From the NCBI GenBank assembly GCA_016490735.1, contig JAEMWC010000215.1:564001-628000 (forward strand): a DNA stretch of 64,000 bases, given 5' to 3'. Every line of letters begins with the position of its first letter. The stretch's first letter is position 1. Made by a program: the position numbers and the translations under genes. Below the pieces are notes generated by a model. That model was not told where the DNA came from. It worked only from the letters and a program-made list of their open reading frames with translations, and made no database searches. The stretch is from Pachyseris speciosa. Its lineage: Eukaryota > Cnidaria > Anthozoa > Scleractinia > Pachyseridae. Shown here in pieces: positions 30,901 to 45,328 of this stretch.

Positions 30901-33900
30901 ACTTTTCTCGGAGAATCTGTGACGTAGTGGGATCCAGACACCATGTCTGTTCAAAACCGAGGAGGCTTTGCAGGATTTCAAGTATGAATGTGTCAACCGA
31001 AAAGTTTGCATAGGATAACACAAATTGGGATATTTTTAACGTTAGCTTTAAATTCTTGCTACAAATAGTAGCAACCATAAAAAAAGCGGTGATTGTTTTA
31101 GCTGTCTCCCGTACAAAGAGCTATTTTTGTACCTTTAAGCCATATCCGCCTTAACAAACCACGCCGTCTGGTTGGGACTTATAAAGGCCGTCTGATTTTA
31201 TTTTGAAATCGGAAATTCGATGTTTTAGTAAGCCTCGTCTCGGGCCAATATGAGCACTCTTTGCTTTGTTATCTTACACAAGCCAAGTGAATAAATGCTG
31301 GTATAACTTGTTCTGATAGAAAGGGTGTTCCTTTCTTAGTCTTTCCCGTTTAGTCGTTCATTATGCTCGCAAAGAAATGGGACGGTGATACGAATTTCCA
31401 AGAGTATCATTTTAGGAATACAAAGACATTATATCTGCCGACATTGGTAGATAGAAATCGTTTTCTTTTCCGGAGAATCACAATTCAATAATATGTATGC
31501 GACCGTGATTAGTAATTCTTAATCTCTTTTAAAACAAGAATCGTTTATTAATTATTTTTTAAAAAGTATTTAATTTTAGAACGGTCCGTTGAAGCGGGGT
31601 CAGCCGATTAATTTCTAAACGAGATTACAGTGCTCGTCGACCAATCACATTTCATTTCCTCAAAGCAAAGCAAAGCAAAATTTTCCACGTTATATTTCAA
31701 CAAATTTTATTTTTACAAGGTCCGTGTTGTGGACGGGAGAAAAGAGAAGATTTTTCAGTTTGACAGAGTATTGCCTCCAGATGCTTCCAACGAAGAGGTA
31801 TGTACTGTAACTATGGTTACCACTTTTGTAAATCAGATAAGCGACCACTAGATCGCATCGGAGATTGAGCCGTATTGCAATTGCCTGTGTTTATTGTCAT
31901 TTGACCAGAAATAACATAGTATTGGTAATATTTAGGGATAAATAAACAATCTCCTTTGAAAGGGAGAAGAAGAGATTTAGATTCAGTTGTTCGTAAACTA
32001 AACAGGACTTGTACTTTTTTTTTAAAGAATGGCTAAGTTACATGATCCCGAAATATTTATTTAGAACTTATAAAAATAAGCTAATTAAAAATTAAAAAAA
32101 CTGAAACGTGCCACATTTACGTCCAACGACTGAGATGTTGCCCTGCTTTCTTAACTTCAGCGTTTTCCTATCTTGAGAGCCGTGAGGGTAAATTGTGTGC
32201 CATTTTCTCGGTGTGGGCTGCACACATCATTCCAGCTCCCTCGCAATTCACAGAGCAGGTCTCCAATTATTATGCCAGGGGATAAACGTGTATGATCCAT
32301 AATCTCCCTTGGCGCCACAACGGCCAGTCGTAGAATGATGCGGTGCGCGACTCTTTTCCGGCTAAAACAGAAGTATTCACGGTGTTTCACCCAGTGCCTT
32401 GTGTCTTTAGGTGTACCAGGTGGTTGGTAAACCACTGGTTGAGGCATCCATGACAGGCCTTAACAGCATCTTGATGGCTTACGGACAAACAGGAGCAGGT
32501 TAGAAAAAACCTTATTTTTTCTGCTTTCAATTTTACGGAGTTAAACTTGCTGGTCCTAATGAACAGAACCCACAAGCAAATTAACAATGCATTTAATGAC
32601 TTCCTGTCCGCCAATAATCGGCAGCGGACGCATCTCTACAAAGTTTTTTTTCCATTTTTAAGCCTCACTTTTTTCCGTTTTTATCCTTCCCCATCCTTCG
32701 TCCAGTTATCTCAATAGCTTACAATCAATCAAGATCGATCTACAGATATAGCTGGGTCAGATTAAATCTGTTTTTTCCTGTGCATCTAACATTTCAGGTA
32801 AAACACACACTTTGATGGCTTCAGATGGATTGACCACCAGCGTGGTGTCTCACGTATTTGCTCTTATCAGTAAGGATGCTACTCATTCATATGCGGTAAG
32901 TAACAGACAGCTTGTTACAGACAACTCGTTAGCCTAACATAACTGCAGTTCGAGGCCGGTGCTTTTATATCTCCATGCTATTGGTGGTGGGCACTATTGG
33001 AGCACTGCTGGACAGTTTTCGGCTGTCAGTCGGTATACTGTATTGTAATAATCTGTCTGCAGCTCAATGAGTAGCCATTCAGATCTTGGTCATGCAACGA
33101 ACAAATGTTAAGGCGCGAGGAATGAAGAAAAGAAGGGCTGTCTTTCCCATTTTCTTCTCGCATCTTTTCTCGGCACTTACCCATGGCCAAACATTATCTA
33201 AAGGCTGGGGTCTATAATCAAGCAGGCTTCTAAAGGATTACCAGTTTGGTCAGTTAACTATTTCATCCTGAATACTAGACGATGAAGTGAGAGAAAGAGG
33301 AAGGTAACGTCCATGACGTAATCACCTGCTCCAAAGGGCGGCACTCCCCTTCCCCCCCCCCCCCTTTCCCCTTCCCCCTTAGCCTTGACTTCGTGTCTTC
33401 GTTTTCAGAGGGTATTTTTTATTCTTTCAGGTGACGTGTTCTTACTTACAGATCTACCAAGATCGAGTTTACGATCTGCTAGGTCCGGATAAATCAGGGC
33501 CAGAGGTATTTTTGAGGGAACACCCGAAAAAAGGTACAGTGATGGGATCGTTACGGTATGATTTAGATTACAAAGCTTCATCGACAAAGTAAATACAATC
33601 ATTCAGTACCAGCAGCGGCGATCTCCAGCTTGGTCGCGTTGCTTGGGTATTTTTTCTTGTACGAAACAAAATATATGGATGAACGAAAAAGGAACTACTC
33701 TCTCACCCAACGTTTGCGACAAGTGGCTGTGCATTATATAGCAGTTCAAACATATGCTCCTTCATTAAGCTACAATTTTGGTTTGCAAATGTTTTTGGCC
33801 ATCTATCATGATTTTGCAACATTGTTCCTTTACTTCTTTTCTTTCGCAGGTGTTTACGTAGAGAATCTCTCAGAGTACTTTGTGAAGTCTCCTGAAGAGA

Positions 33901-36900
33901 TCGGCAGACTATTGAAATCAGGCAAAAAGAAATTGGCCATAGCTGAGACAAAAATGAACAGACAGTCCAGCAGGTTAGTATAGGAGGTTTTGTTATATAG
34001 CTGGCGTTTTTCCTGCTACAGCGCTCATTCATGGGCTAGTTCATGGTCACATAACAATGAAAATGTTTCCCGCCAAATGCCATGAGCGGGCAACATTGCG
34101 AAAACTATGACGTCAAACGAGAAACAGTTCACTGTTACCCGCGAAATGTTGCCGCTGTTGCACGTGATCAGAGCGTGTTGTCGCTGGAATCTCAGCGCGT
34201 TTTTCAAAATTTGCTATTTTTTTGTTTTTCACCAGTTTGACCCATTTGTTTTGCTATATAACAAATCAGTTACTGACTGGTACCTTGGGGAACAGTGAAT
34301 TTTGTTTCCCTCGAATCTCAATATTTCCGAGACGAACTCTTCCGATCCACGGATACCGCGATTTTACTTTGAGAAAGGGCATTCCGCCCAGGGAAGTTTT
34401 ACCATGCCTTAACTTTCAAAAGAAGGGAGTCTTAGAGTCAATCTTTTACCGTTAATTGATTTGTTGAACAGTTCATTCGAAAGTTAGCCATATTACTGCC
34501 TCGGGGATCGATATGCGAATTATTTTAAGTCAGTTGGTTTTACCGTTCACTAATTAGCACTGCAGGCAGCCAATCGCAATGTGACTAGCGTGTTGCGGAA
34601 GCCGTGCTGTGCCGGTTATGTTCGAAATAAGGTATATATAATATTTGGCGTTAAACACCCTTCAGTTTATGGTCACTCTTTCGCAAAGTTTTCAAACTTG
34701 GAAGTTGTAAGCCTTGCGAAAGAGAAGTCCGGCGAAGAGGAAAAGTTACATTATGTACAACACAACATCGGTTAGGGGTCACGCATGTCACATGCATGGG
34801 TTTGGACTGCCTGTGGCACAGGTTATGCGCGGTCACTTGGGGGGGGGGGGGGGAGCTCGCACAGTGACTACCATCTGGATATCAACCTGTACCATGGCCT
34901 TTGACCGTGCCTTCATTCTCAGCACCTATTTTAGAGGTACAAGTTTAAAGGCATAGGCTATCTGTTGAAGCATCCTGAAAAAGAAAAAACGTGGTAGTGT
35001 GGTATAACCAAAATAAAAGGCAATTACAGACGCAAACAGTGCCGCGTCTAATAAAACTGGAACAAGTATGGATCGCAATCCTTTTGTGAAATTCCTATCC
35101 CATCACATGTAATCCATATGAGCTTCTCTGTTATTTCAGATCCCATGCCGTTTGCCTTCTAAAGATTGAGAGACTCAGCGTTCCCCGTCGATATGGAGGT
35201 TTGTAATAATTCCCTGGTTTTACCGTTTGTTTCATATTTTGCTCTTGTTTCGTCTTTCTTTTTGGTCAGGCCATATTAACTCTAACTGATGAGTGAAATA
35301 ATTGTATAAGCACTTAACCTATGAACTTTCTAAGCCACTGTTACTGTCACAGTAACTGTTACTGTTTATTGTTTGCTGTTTGCCGTTTAATTTGCTGTTT
35401 CCTGTTCACTTTGCTGTCTGCTGTTTGTTGTTTGCTGTCTGATGTTTACTATTTACTGTTATCAAACAAATATTCCTAACTGATTGGATTAAGGTCGGCC
35501 GTAGGTCCAACGCAGGTCAAAGCCAAATTCGAAGCAAAAATCTACCCGCAGGAAAGTCAACGTAGAGTAGGCGATGCAAATAGTATTAGGGACAGATAAC
35601 GAATACAAACGGCAAAATAAGAAAGTTCATTTTCACTTATGCCACCTCTCCCGGATAGGAACAAATCTCCCGGTCTCCCCTACGGGTAATCAAATCTCCC
35701 GGACAAAAACGACTTTGAACCAGTTTTACAGACTTTGTTCCACTTACTGTAAACTCAAATCGCATCCCCAAATTAAACTAATTTCGACTTCTTTAATTTC
35801 GTCACCGTTTCTTAATGCATTTCTGTATCTCTGACTTTCAAATATACGCACGTTGACGGAAAAAAAATCTCCAGATTTTAGATCTCCAGGGGTTGGCATC
35901 GCAGCATTTTAAGTTGCATAGTTGTCATTCCTTGATGGATTGTCGGCGATACAACGGCTTCCTGCTGTTTCTATTGATAACGGACCTCTTTAATTTTGCG
36001 TTATCCCATGTCTCATTGCTTACTTTTAGGCATAACAGACTCCTTCAGCAGTTATGAGTCTTATTACATGTCTGGCACTTCAGACGCCGAGTATTCAAGT
36101 GACAGCGGCTCCATAGAAGCCTTCGCTTACCACTACGACGTAAGGCATATTTTCCAATGACTTCCTGTTTGCACCTACCAAGAGAATAGACTAGACTAGA
36201 TAAGACGGTAAAAGACAGGAGAAGAGGGGGGGGGGGAAGAGGGACGAAACGGGGAGGAATGAGGAGGTGCAGAGAACAGAGAGCAGGGCGTGGTATCCCG
36301 GTAGGGTACTAGGGTAAGTAAGATTGGTTAGGGAAAGATAGGGTAGGGTAGGGTCCCTCATTTTCTCTTGGTAGGGTAGGGCAGGGTAGGATAAAGATAG
36401 GATGGGATAGTATAGACATAAAACTGGCTAATTGTTTGTTATTTAGGATGTTTTGGAGTTTTCTGTTTCTTTTACTTATCTCCTGTTTCGTCTAATATTT
36501 AGGAAGATGAAGAAATGCTTCAAAGAATAACGTCTCAAACACGTGGTCTGGCCGCAGTAAGAGGAAAACTTTACGTGTACGTTTTTACAGTTATCTTAAA
36601 CAAACTATGCTGATTTATACCGCTGCCTAACATCCATAGAGCATTTGATTTTTAGTATAATAGAAATAGTAATACGAAACCTTTTCTCGGCTGGATACCC
36701 TGATCACGTTTGGTGAAATAATGCGCAGAGTCTCTATTGATCCGAGACTTAAAGCCTGCGCATGCCTTAAACGAAAACGTTGGCAGTGAGCCGGAAACTT
36801 TATCTTTATTAGCTTTCATAACCAAGTGATGCACGATCGTCCGGATGAGTGTAGTCCTGAGAGGGACTGTTTGTGATGGCATTGACTGACATTTCGACAA

Positions 36901-39900
36901 CCTGAGCGGAAGTCATCATCAGAGTCAAGTGATTTGTGTAACGTCAGGAGATGGTTTAAGGTATCTGGTCGTTGATCTGATTGGTCAACGAAGTCGTGAT
37001 GGTATTGGTCGCCTGTCAGTTAAGCCGTGATGTTATTGGCTGTGAAGACTGTAAACCGTGATTGGTGCGTTTCGATCCGTCTTTTTGTTAGTCAAATGTT
37101 GCCTTTGCCAACAGCCATGCACCTTACAAACCACTTATTGAAGGTATCAACAACAGACAAACAATAGACAAACCTACCAAACCAAATAACATGTTGTTCT
37201 CAACTTTCTACCTTGTGAAAATGCATAGGATGGTCTCTTGGTCTTCTGGTCCCTGGAAAAAGATATCACCCTTTCCATTTGATCTCAAACCTAGATTCTT
37301 CAAATGCATAAATCTCGATTCTAAACTTTCATTGTTATTTCAAGACTCTCTGCATTTGCTGTCTCGTTTTGCAATTCGTTTAATTAAAGGAATAAAGGCC
37401 TTTAAGTTGGTTTCAGGTCTCGTTCGCCATAAGCACCCAGAGATACAATTATTTAAGAAATATTGCTTGTTTTGGCGCCCAAAGGGACTGATGCCCATTC
37501 AAAGATCAAGTTGATCCTATTAATAGTTACCAATCATCAATTTATCGCCTTATTTTAGGTTCGCCCAAGTCTCGCCGTTGAAGAATGTCGGTGTTGTAGA
37601 CAAAATACCGCTTTATCAACAAGCAGAACAAGCATCAATTTCCTTGTGTGTCAATATCTTGGCTAACAACACAATTCTCAAATCAATACTCCTTTGTACT
37701 TCTACAATATCTAACCCAAGGCCTATGATATGGGGGTTGTGTGCTTCAGGTCTCCTAGATTGATTTGATTAATTTCATCAAGTTCGTGATGGCAGCGAGC
37801 CTCATTACGCCAGTTTTCGTGGTCGGTTGAAGTTCATTAGGCACTTGATCGAAAGGACGCGCTCCTATTTAACTGTTAAACCTTCCTGACAATTTCATCA
37901 CGTTGTTATATTTAGCCACTTGTCTTTTCCACGCACAGATGTGATTTGGCGGGAAGCGAGAGGGTCAAGAAAACTAAAGCTGAGGGCGAACGTCTCCAGG
38001 AAGCTCAGAGCATCAATTCGTCGCTTTTGGAACTTGGGTATGTATGAATACGCTATCCTTTAGAAATTTCAATAGACTGCGACGTCCCTTCCTACGATCT
38101 AACTTCATTGGATAACATGTGAAACCGGAGAAGATACAAAATCGTGACAATAGGGCTGTTTAATACGAGAGAAAATAAGCCGCGGCTTACTCTGGCCGCG
38201 GCTTACATAAGACGCGAAAGGAACCATTTATAAGAGTAAAAACTCCTAGGCCAGGATAAGCCGCAGCTTGAGAAAGCCGTGAACGTAGATTTTGTACCAT
38301 TTATACGGAGTGTTCGCGTCTTATGTAAGCCGTGGCCAGAGTAAGCCGCGGCTTATTTTCTCTCGTATAAACGGCCCTAATATGTTCCAAGGAACCTTAA
38401 GGGCGGCATAAATTACTAAGAAGCCCTTGCTTTTGCTCAATTTTTCTATGTATTGTTGATATGCCAAGTATACTCGCGCTTTCTCGCGCTTTCGATGAAC
38501 TGAAAAAATTATATTATAGTATTATATTCATGTGTCAAAATTTTTAGCCGGCTGGTCGACAATTTTGGGAATTGCAACCGCCAAAGTAGCTGAATGTTTC
38601 GAATTTGTTTTCGTTTTTCGTCGACTGTGGTGATATACCAAAAAAAAAAAAACCTATTTACAAACTTTAAATCAAATTCACAGAACTTTCCCACCCGGAT
38701 AGCTGGATCCAAACAAGTGTTATCTGTGGGATTTAATTTATGAAGTCTGAATACAAGTTATCTTGTTTTCTCAGCAAACTTGCATAGTCTTAACCATGAT
38801 ACTGCACCTGGTGATCCATATCATTCTTTTCACAAAGACGTTTTCCTCTGAGGTCTTTGGACAAAATTTTAGAAATCAAAGCTGACGTAAAGTCTTGAGT
38901 TCCACTCATTATGTGATATTTTTTTTATTAAAGTGTTTGTTCGAAATACACCACGTTAAACCTTCAATTGAGAGACGAGACATCAGCTCTAACCTATCGT
39001 GCTGTTCAGTGATTTACAGTTATCTGTGCAGTGACCTTTTGGAATTTTGTTATTTTTTCGGCAATTCGCAATTAAGGAAAAGGGGTTAGAGGGCAGCTAT
39101 ACACATCAAAATATGTCAACATACGCGGGAGAAAACAAGGATTGTTTTCATTCTTCAACAAGTTTCTTTTCAGCAAATTATAAAAAGTGTTAGGGGACAG
39201 CCGAGAACGACGAAATTTGATGACACACACAGGTGAAAACAGGAACTGTTAACGGACAGGAAAACAAGCGGCATCATCAGTTGAAATTCTAGATGAATCT
39301 TTCAATGATGATGGAAGACCATGATTCGTTTTCAGGAATGTGATTCAGGCATTAGCTGAAGGGAAGAGGCGACATATTCCCTACAGAAATTCAACGTTAA
39401 CCAGGCTGCTTCAGGACGGGCTGGACGGAAACTCTAGAACTAGTTTGATTGTAAGTGAAAGGGAATGTTTAGATTGTCGAGATTATGAATTATAAATGAG
39501 GCTCACCAAATCCTCGATGGCGACAAATAGACGCTGCAAGATTTATATTAAACCCTGCAATTAATAACAAAACTATGATCGCTAGATTTTTATCGCGTTC
39601 TTAACTGCGACCCGAACTATCACGCACAGAAATCGAAATGAATAATTCAACTGTTTAATCTTGATCAATATCACCATGTTATTTTTAAGTTTCAACTTCG
39701 AGTGAAGCCCCTCTTTTCTATCCACTGACTGACACAGATAACGTAATGCGTAGCGTCGTCACTAAGATTCCTGATAGACAGTCGTCAGTGAATTTCTACA
39801 AGCAAGAAAATGAACTGAATAGAGAAGCACACATCGTGAATTAGTACTTCTAGTATTAACTTCTTCGTTGACAACATTATGAAAGTAGAGTGCGTTCTCC

Positions 39901-42900
39901 TTCAGGTCTGTGTTTCACCGTCTTTTCGCGATGTTAACGAGACCCTCTGCAGTCTGAAGTTTGGTCTGCGTGCAATGAAAGTACATAACGTAGCACAGAT
40001 CAATGTGGAGGTACGTGCTACACTTGTTCATACCATCTGATAAAGCATGCAGTTTGAATTATATAGTGCACACATAGCTGTTCTCCTTCGGCCGCAGTGA
40101 ATTATATTATTTTGCCTTTGGTTCCATGAGAGGTATTATACCGGTCTGATTGACGGGGCTCATATGCTTGTCATACTTTTTTCGCTAAATAAACTTTTTC
40201 AGACTCGAGTCTGCAAGGATCTTATATTTGAGGGGGAAGGGGTGGAACTGGTTTTTTGCCTTGGAACCTAAAAGTTTTCAACAAAAGCAAATATTTTCAC
40301 TAGCTTGAAAAAGAGATTAGATTAAAAGATTTGATTAAACAGAGACCTTAATTAAGCTTTGCTTTGCTGTGTTGTGTATGATAATCTTTTTTTTTCGGTA
40401 AATGCCCAGCACACCTGAGTGGAGGATATAGTTTCCAGCTTCAAGGTGTTCATGAAAAGTAGACGTCCATGATGAACCCATTTCTTAAAGACTATTCTTT
40501 TTGCCACTTGAAGTTCAATGTTTATTTCAGTCCTTTCATAGCCCATCGATTTGAGAAAATTAAGAAATTTCGTTTATGCAGTTTATCCACAGGGGGAGGG
40601 GGGGTGGTTGCGTCTCGCACACCGTGTCACAATATGCTTAACCATGCTGCGTTAATAACAACTGGGCAACTTGGGTTGGTAGGGAGATTGCACCAGCAAG
40701 GACCTCTGAGCGAAAAGTTTTGGACAGCCAGTCTTTCACGCTTTATAACTGCCATGAGATTTAAATACTGATCATTCTATTTAATTAACTAGCATCAAAA
40801 AAGCAACCTTGGTTGGGTTTACATTTGTATGTGCTTGTTATAAATATTATGACTTTTTTGGCGACACTGAAGTACCGTATATAACAGATATTTTATCAAG
40901 TTTAATCATAGATCATACTGATGGATTATGTAACCCCACGGTGATTTCTGTTAGTATAACTAATGAATTGTGTGCCAGGTCATGGCTCACCAGCTTGTAA
41001 CTTTTCTTTTATCAGTAAGGAAAGGACAGATTGAAGTCAATGAAAGTAGTAGCTTGAATAACCGAGGAAGCCCTTGCAAAAAAAAAAAAACATTTAACTT
41101 GAAGAATTTTTTTGCTGAGGGGTAAATATTCGCCGATGTATCTGCTTTTCTACATTGTGCTGCCATAACAACCGCTGAAACGTGTATCAGCAGCTTATGA
41201 ATAACCACAAAATAACGCTGAGCAAATGGTCTATTTTTAGTATAAATCTACTAGCGTTCTATCACGAATGCCGTTCTCTGATTGGCTACGCTATTCGCTA
41301 TCTATTCTGTGATAGATAGTGAGTAGCGGTTGTGAACAAAATGGCGGCCGCTTCTTCGCGAAGTGTCTACGAGGAGGATTTAGACAATTTGCTTGTTTAG
41401 CTTTGAACGACTAGTAGATTTATACTAAAACAATTAGATTATGAGCTCGAGATTTCTATGCGTGATAGCTGATTCGGGCTGCGCCCTCATCAGCTATCAC
41501 GCGATAGAAATCTCGAGCTCATAATCTAATTGTTAAATAGACAAGGTCTTCCTGGAGGACAATTCAGTATCCTTACATAAGACGCTACATCTACTCGTGC
41601 CACTACAGCTTTGCAGGAGGCCCTGATATGGGTTTCGATTGTAGCTTATCTGGCAGACGTCCTCTTTTGTGCTCATCTGGGAGTCAAAACTGATAACATT
41701 TGACCATTTGCCTTTGTGTAAAATATCACAGCCTGCAGGGAAAACTTGTGAGACTGAAGCGGAAATAGTTCCATTGTATATGGTTAGAGCGTCTTTTTGT
41801 TCAGAGAACTAAAGGGTACTAATCATGGTAGTCACGCAAACAAAATTGGGCGGAACATCGACTTCATTTTCGTTTCTAGGAAATTTCCTTTTCTTACGAT
41901 TTCTCTCCTTCCCGAAACCACACTATATACCTCCGAGTTACACCAATCCATACGAAAATCACTACACATTGACAAACTATTGACCGCTCAGCTTGATATC
42001 AAATACGTAACACAGACAATTAACTTGGCATTACTCTATAGTCAGTGATGTTTCTTTTATTGTTGGACTTTGACGGACCTTTTGTTTTGACATAGATTCA
42101 TCGATAGTAAAAGAATGCTTTCGTTCTCCACGCCCTGTGCAGACACTTTTGTGGTTTGCATTTGGTTTGCTATGTAAATTGAAAACAGCTTAAAAAACAC
42201 GTTTTTTTTAAATTGGTGGTAACGTTTTGATTTTGTGAAAGTATGCTCTCGTCATTTAACTGCATGGCTAAATCTTCCACTTTAATTATAATTTTACACT
42301 GTACCTACTAATACATCGAAAGCCCACCAGCTGACAACCAATTAACAGCGAATGTCTATTTGATTATCTTATTTATTTACTTTTCCATCCCGCTGCTGCC
42401 CAGAATGTATAGACTTTGTGGAATGCGTAAACTGACTGGATAAAGAACCACGTACAGTTTCCACTATATTTTTTCACGTTTTGTTCACCAAAGAATTAAA
42501 AAGCTTGTGTGTAAGATCACTGGAGGCTTTCATCACTAAAGGAACATGTCATCGTTAAGAAAACTCCGTGATGCATATACTTCTGTTCCATTCGTTGAAT
42601 GAGTAAGCTCAAGAACTATTATAGCCGTTCTTCTTCCGATATCCTTCCACGCATTTGAATTTTAGGCTTAAAAAAAGGCTGCAGGAAAACTGCCGAATAA
42701 ACCTTAAATTTCTGTTTATTGCTTATAAATGTTTGAATATTTTTTACTGTTTGCCTTCGAGGTACCAGTGACGTCTAAAATTTGTTGTTCGTATTAGTTT
42801 TTTTTATTATCCTCAGTACAAATGAATGTTACAGATGACTTTAATTTCCTTTTTTCTCATAATTGAAGTAATTCCACAGCATTTCAAAAATACCTATGTA

Positions 42901-45033
42901 GACGTAATACGTCAGGGAATTAAGAATATAAAAATAGCTCCTTATATTAAATTGGCATCATGGCCGCCAGTTTCTAAAGGTGTTGGAAAAAGTTTCGGAG
43001 TAAATTCATCCGCCGGAAAGTATATCAGATGTTTGGCAGAAGCGGTAAGATTCTGTTTAACTTTTAAAAGTAAATGTATTGTTTACAAAATTATCTATAA
43101 GAAAAATTATAATAAAGCAAAGATGACCGTTTCAACGGGATCTTGATACTTTGACAGTGCCTTAAGCCATTTTCGCAGGTCTTAAACTAATCGCAAAATC
43201 TTTGTAAATGTAGCTGAAAATGGATAGTTTGCAAATCAAGAGAAAATAATGCCTGTTATTCACAAATGAGGCATGCATAAATCGAAGTTGTTAACAGTTA
43301 TATTGTGTCGTCGTCACCTAGTTAAAATTTATTCATTTATTAATTCATAGTAATCACTAACTTTATTTCTTGTGCCTGCGCTTCGTCTTTCGTGCCCCTT
43401 ACCTTGAAAGTTCCACGCTTTCGACTGGCGAGCAGCCAAATGGAATGGGTTTTCTTCTAATCAAATGTTCGTTTTCGCGTTCTTAAGCGAATGGGTCAAG
43501 AATGCGTAGGTTTGCTACCGAGGGGAAAAAGATATTTGCTAGATTCCTGCAAACCTTCCAAGAGTAAGTAGCTATCTACATCAGTGGTGTGCTTTACAAA
43601 TTGCTGTCAAGCTATTCCTAGCAGGGAGCAGTAGCTAAATGTGTTCAGTTCAAATTCTTCTACTGATTTGCTGCAGTCATTACACTGACCTTTCAATGTT
43701 TATCAAAACAAGACTGTTCAGTTAGACTCGAATTGCAAATATTCTTGACAGCTCGACATCAACTACAAGTGCCTTGTATTATCTGTAAGAACATATGGTG
43801 ATATGCTGTACAGCTTTCCGTTCTCGTACAAAGCACAGAAATAACAATGAACGAACCTTCTGCCATTATGCTGTATTTATATAACAACAATCTCGATTTC
43901 CTTTGCAGATTGACTACGAGAAAATGGCCAAACAGCTGAGTGAAACTTTAGAGGGAAAAGGTTAGTAAATGGTTCGAATTTTCGGCAAGCCGCATTTCTT
44001 AGCTTGTGGTTAATTTAGCAAGGGGCTTGTCAAGAATCCTGTTCTTTGTTTTGACGTGAATGCGATGGAATATTTCACCAGTCGAGTATTTCGGCTATTC
44101 AATCCATAAAGGCGCGATTACTGTTTTGAATGAAGGTTTCCAGTCCATTATTTGTTAATCAGATTTGAATGTGTTGCGGTTTGCGGCGGGTACGGCCACT
44201 ATTGAGGAACCCTAGAGAGGTCGCTTTAATACACCTTGCTATTATATTCAGGTCACATTTGTCTTTTAATTACAATTCACTCTGCCAACGCTTAAAAGAA
44301 AGAACAACAGAAAAGAGGATAGAACTAAATGTTGTTTTATGCAAACATATTTTAGAACCCACGCCAAGAGCTTTTGTGTTCTCGGCGTATCTAAAATAAA
44401 CACAACGCTTCGCTTGGCCCAGGTCATAATGCGCGCTCAGCCCGGCAGAGCATAACTTTGTCTTCTGGACAAAAACACGCTCTTTCAGTGGAATGCTTCC
44501 GCTGTGATGTCAAATTTCTCTTGACCTTTACTATGTGTGAAAAAGATTGTTACTTATTCAAATCGTGCAAGAATTAAAAATAGTATTGTGGGTTAATCGT
44601 GCGTCATACCTCGACTTCCCTTATTCATCTTTGTGGCTAAAATATCACCGCCTGGGGTCATTGTTGATGTTCTTGCCAAACCTTTCCTCGGCGTTCTTTG
44701 TAGCTCTGTCTTCCATAATTAAATCCCACTTTATTATGTTAAATAGTGTTCTCTAGAAAGCGTGCACCGGTTAAAATATCTTAGTGGTTTGACCTGGCAT
44801 GTCGTACTTCATTTCGCGGTTAATTACGGTTAATTTTTTCTCTTATGAGTTGTCACTGAGTTATTAATTGATTTCCATTCAATATGAATCGTTCATTTTA
44901 ATAACTCGCAGCAAATTTAAATTTTTTATTACAAATGGCAGCGAGCATTAGCCCCAAAGTAAATGTAGATTGCTCTTCAATGAAATGTTTCTTATTGTTT
45001 TTTATAATAAAGATAACTTTATTTTAGCTAATA

Positions 45034-45080
<47 letters not shown>

Positions 45081-45259
45081 CTTTAGAAACTTTATAAACA
45101 CAGGCTCCAATAGTGCTGGGAGTAAAATGTCTACTTTCAGTCTGGTCTCATCCTGAGACCTTAGACTTCAAGGACCTTTCTGGGTCGCCGTTTCGAGAAG
45201 TGCAGACTTCTGTAAAGTTCTGACTCTACTTGGATTCCAATTTCCTTCAAATTTAATGG

Positions 45260-45328
<69 letters not shown>

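Larger units (their letters stand above)
40011..43908 (+). other. Kinesin intron, otherwise unremarkable
   Basis: Apart from the MITE and palindrome at 41.2-41.5 kb, I see AT-rich sequence with no conserved frame on either strand. Confidence 0.5.
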
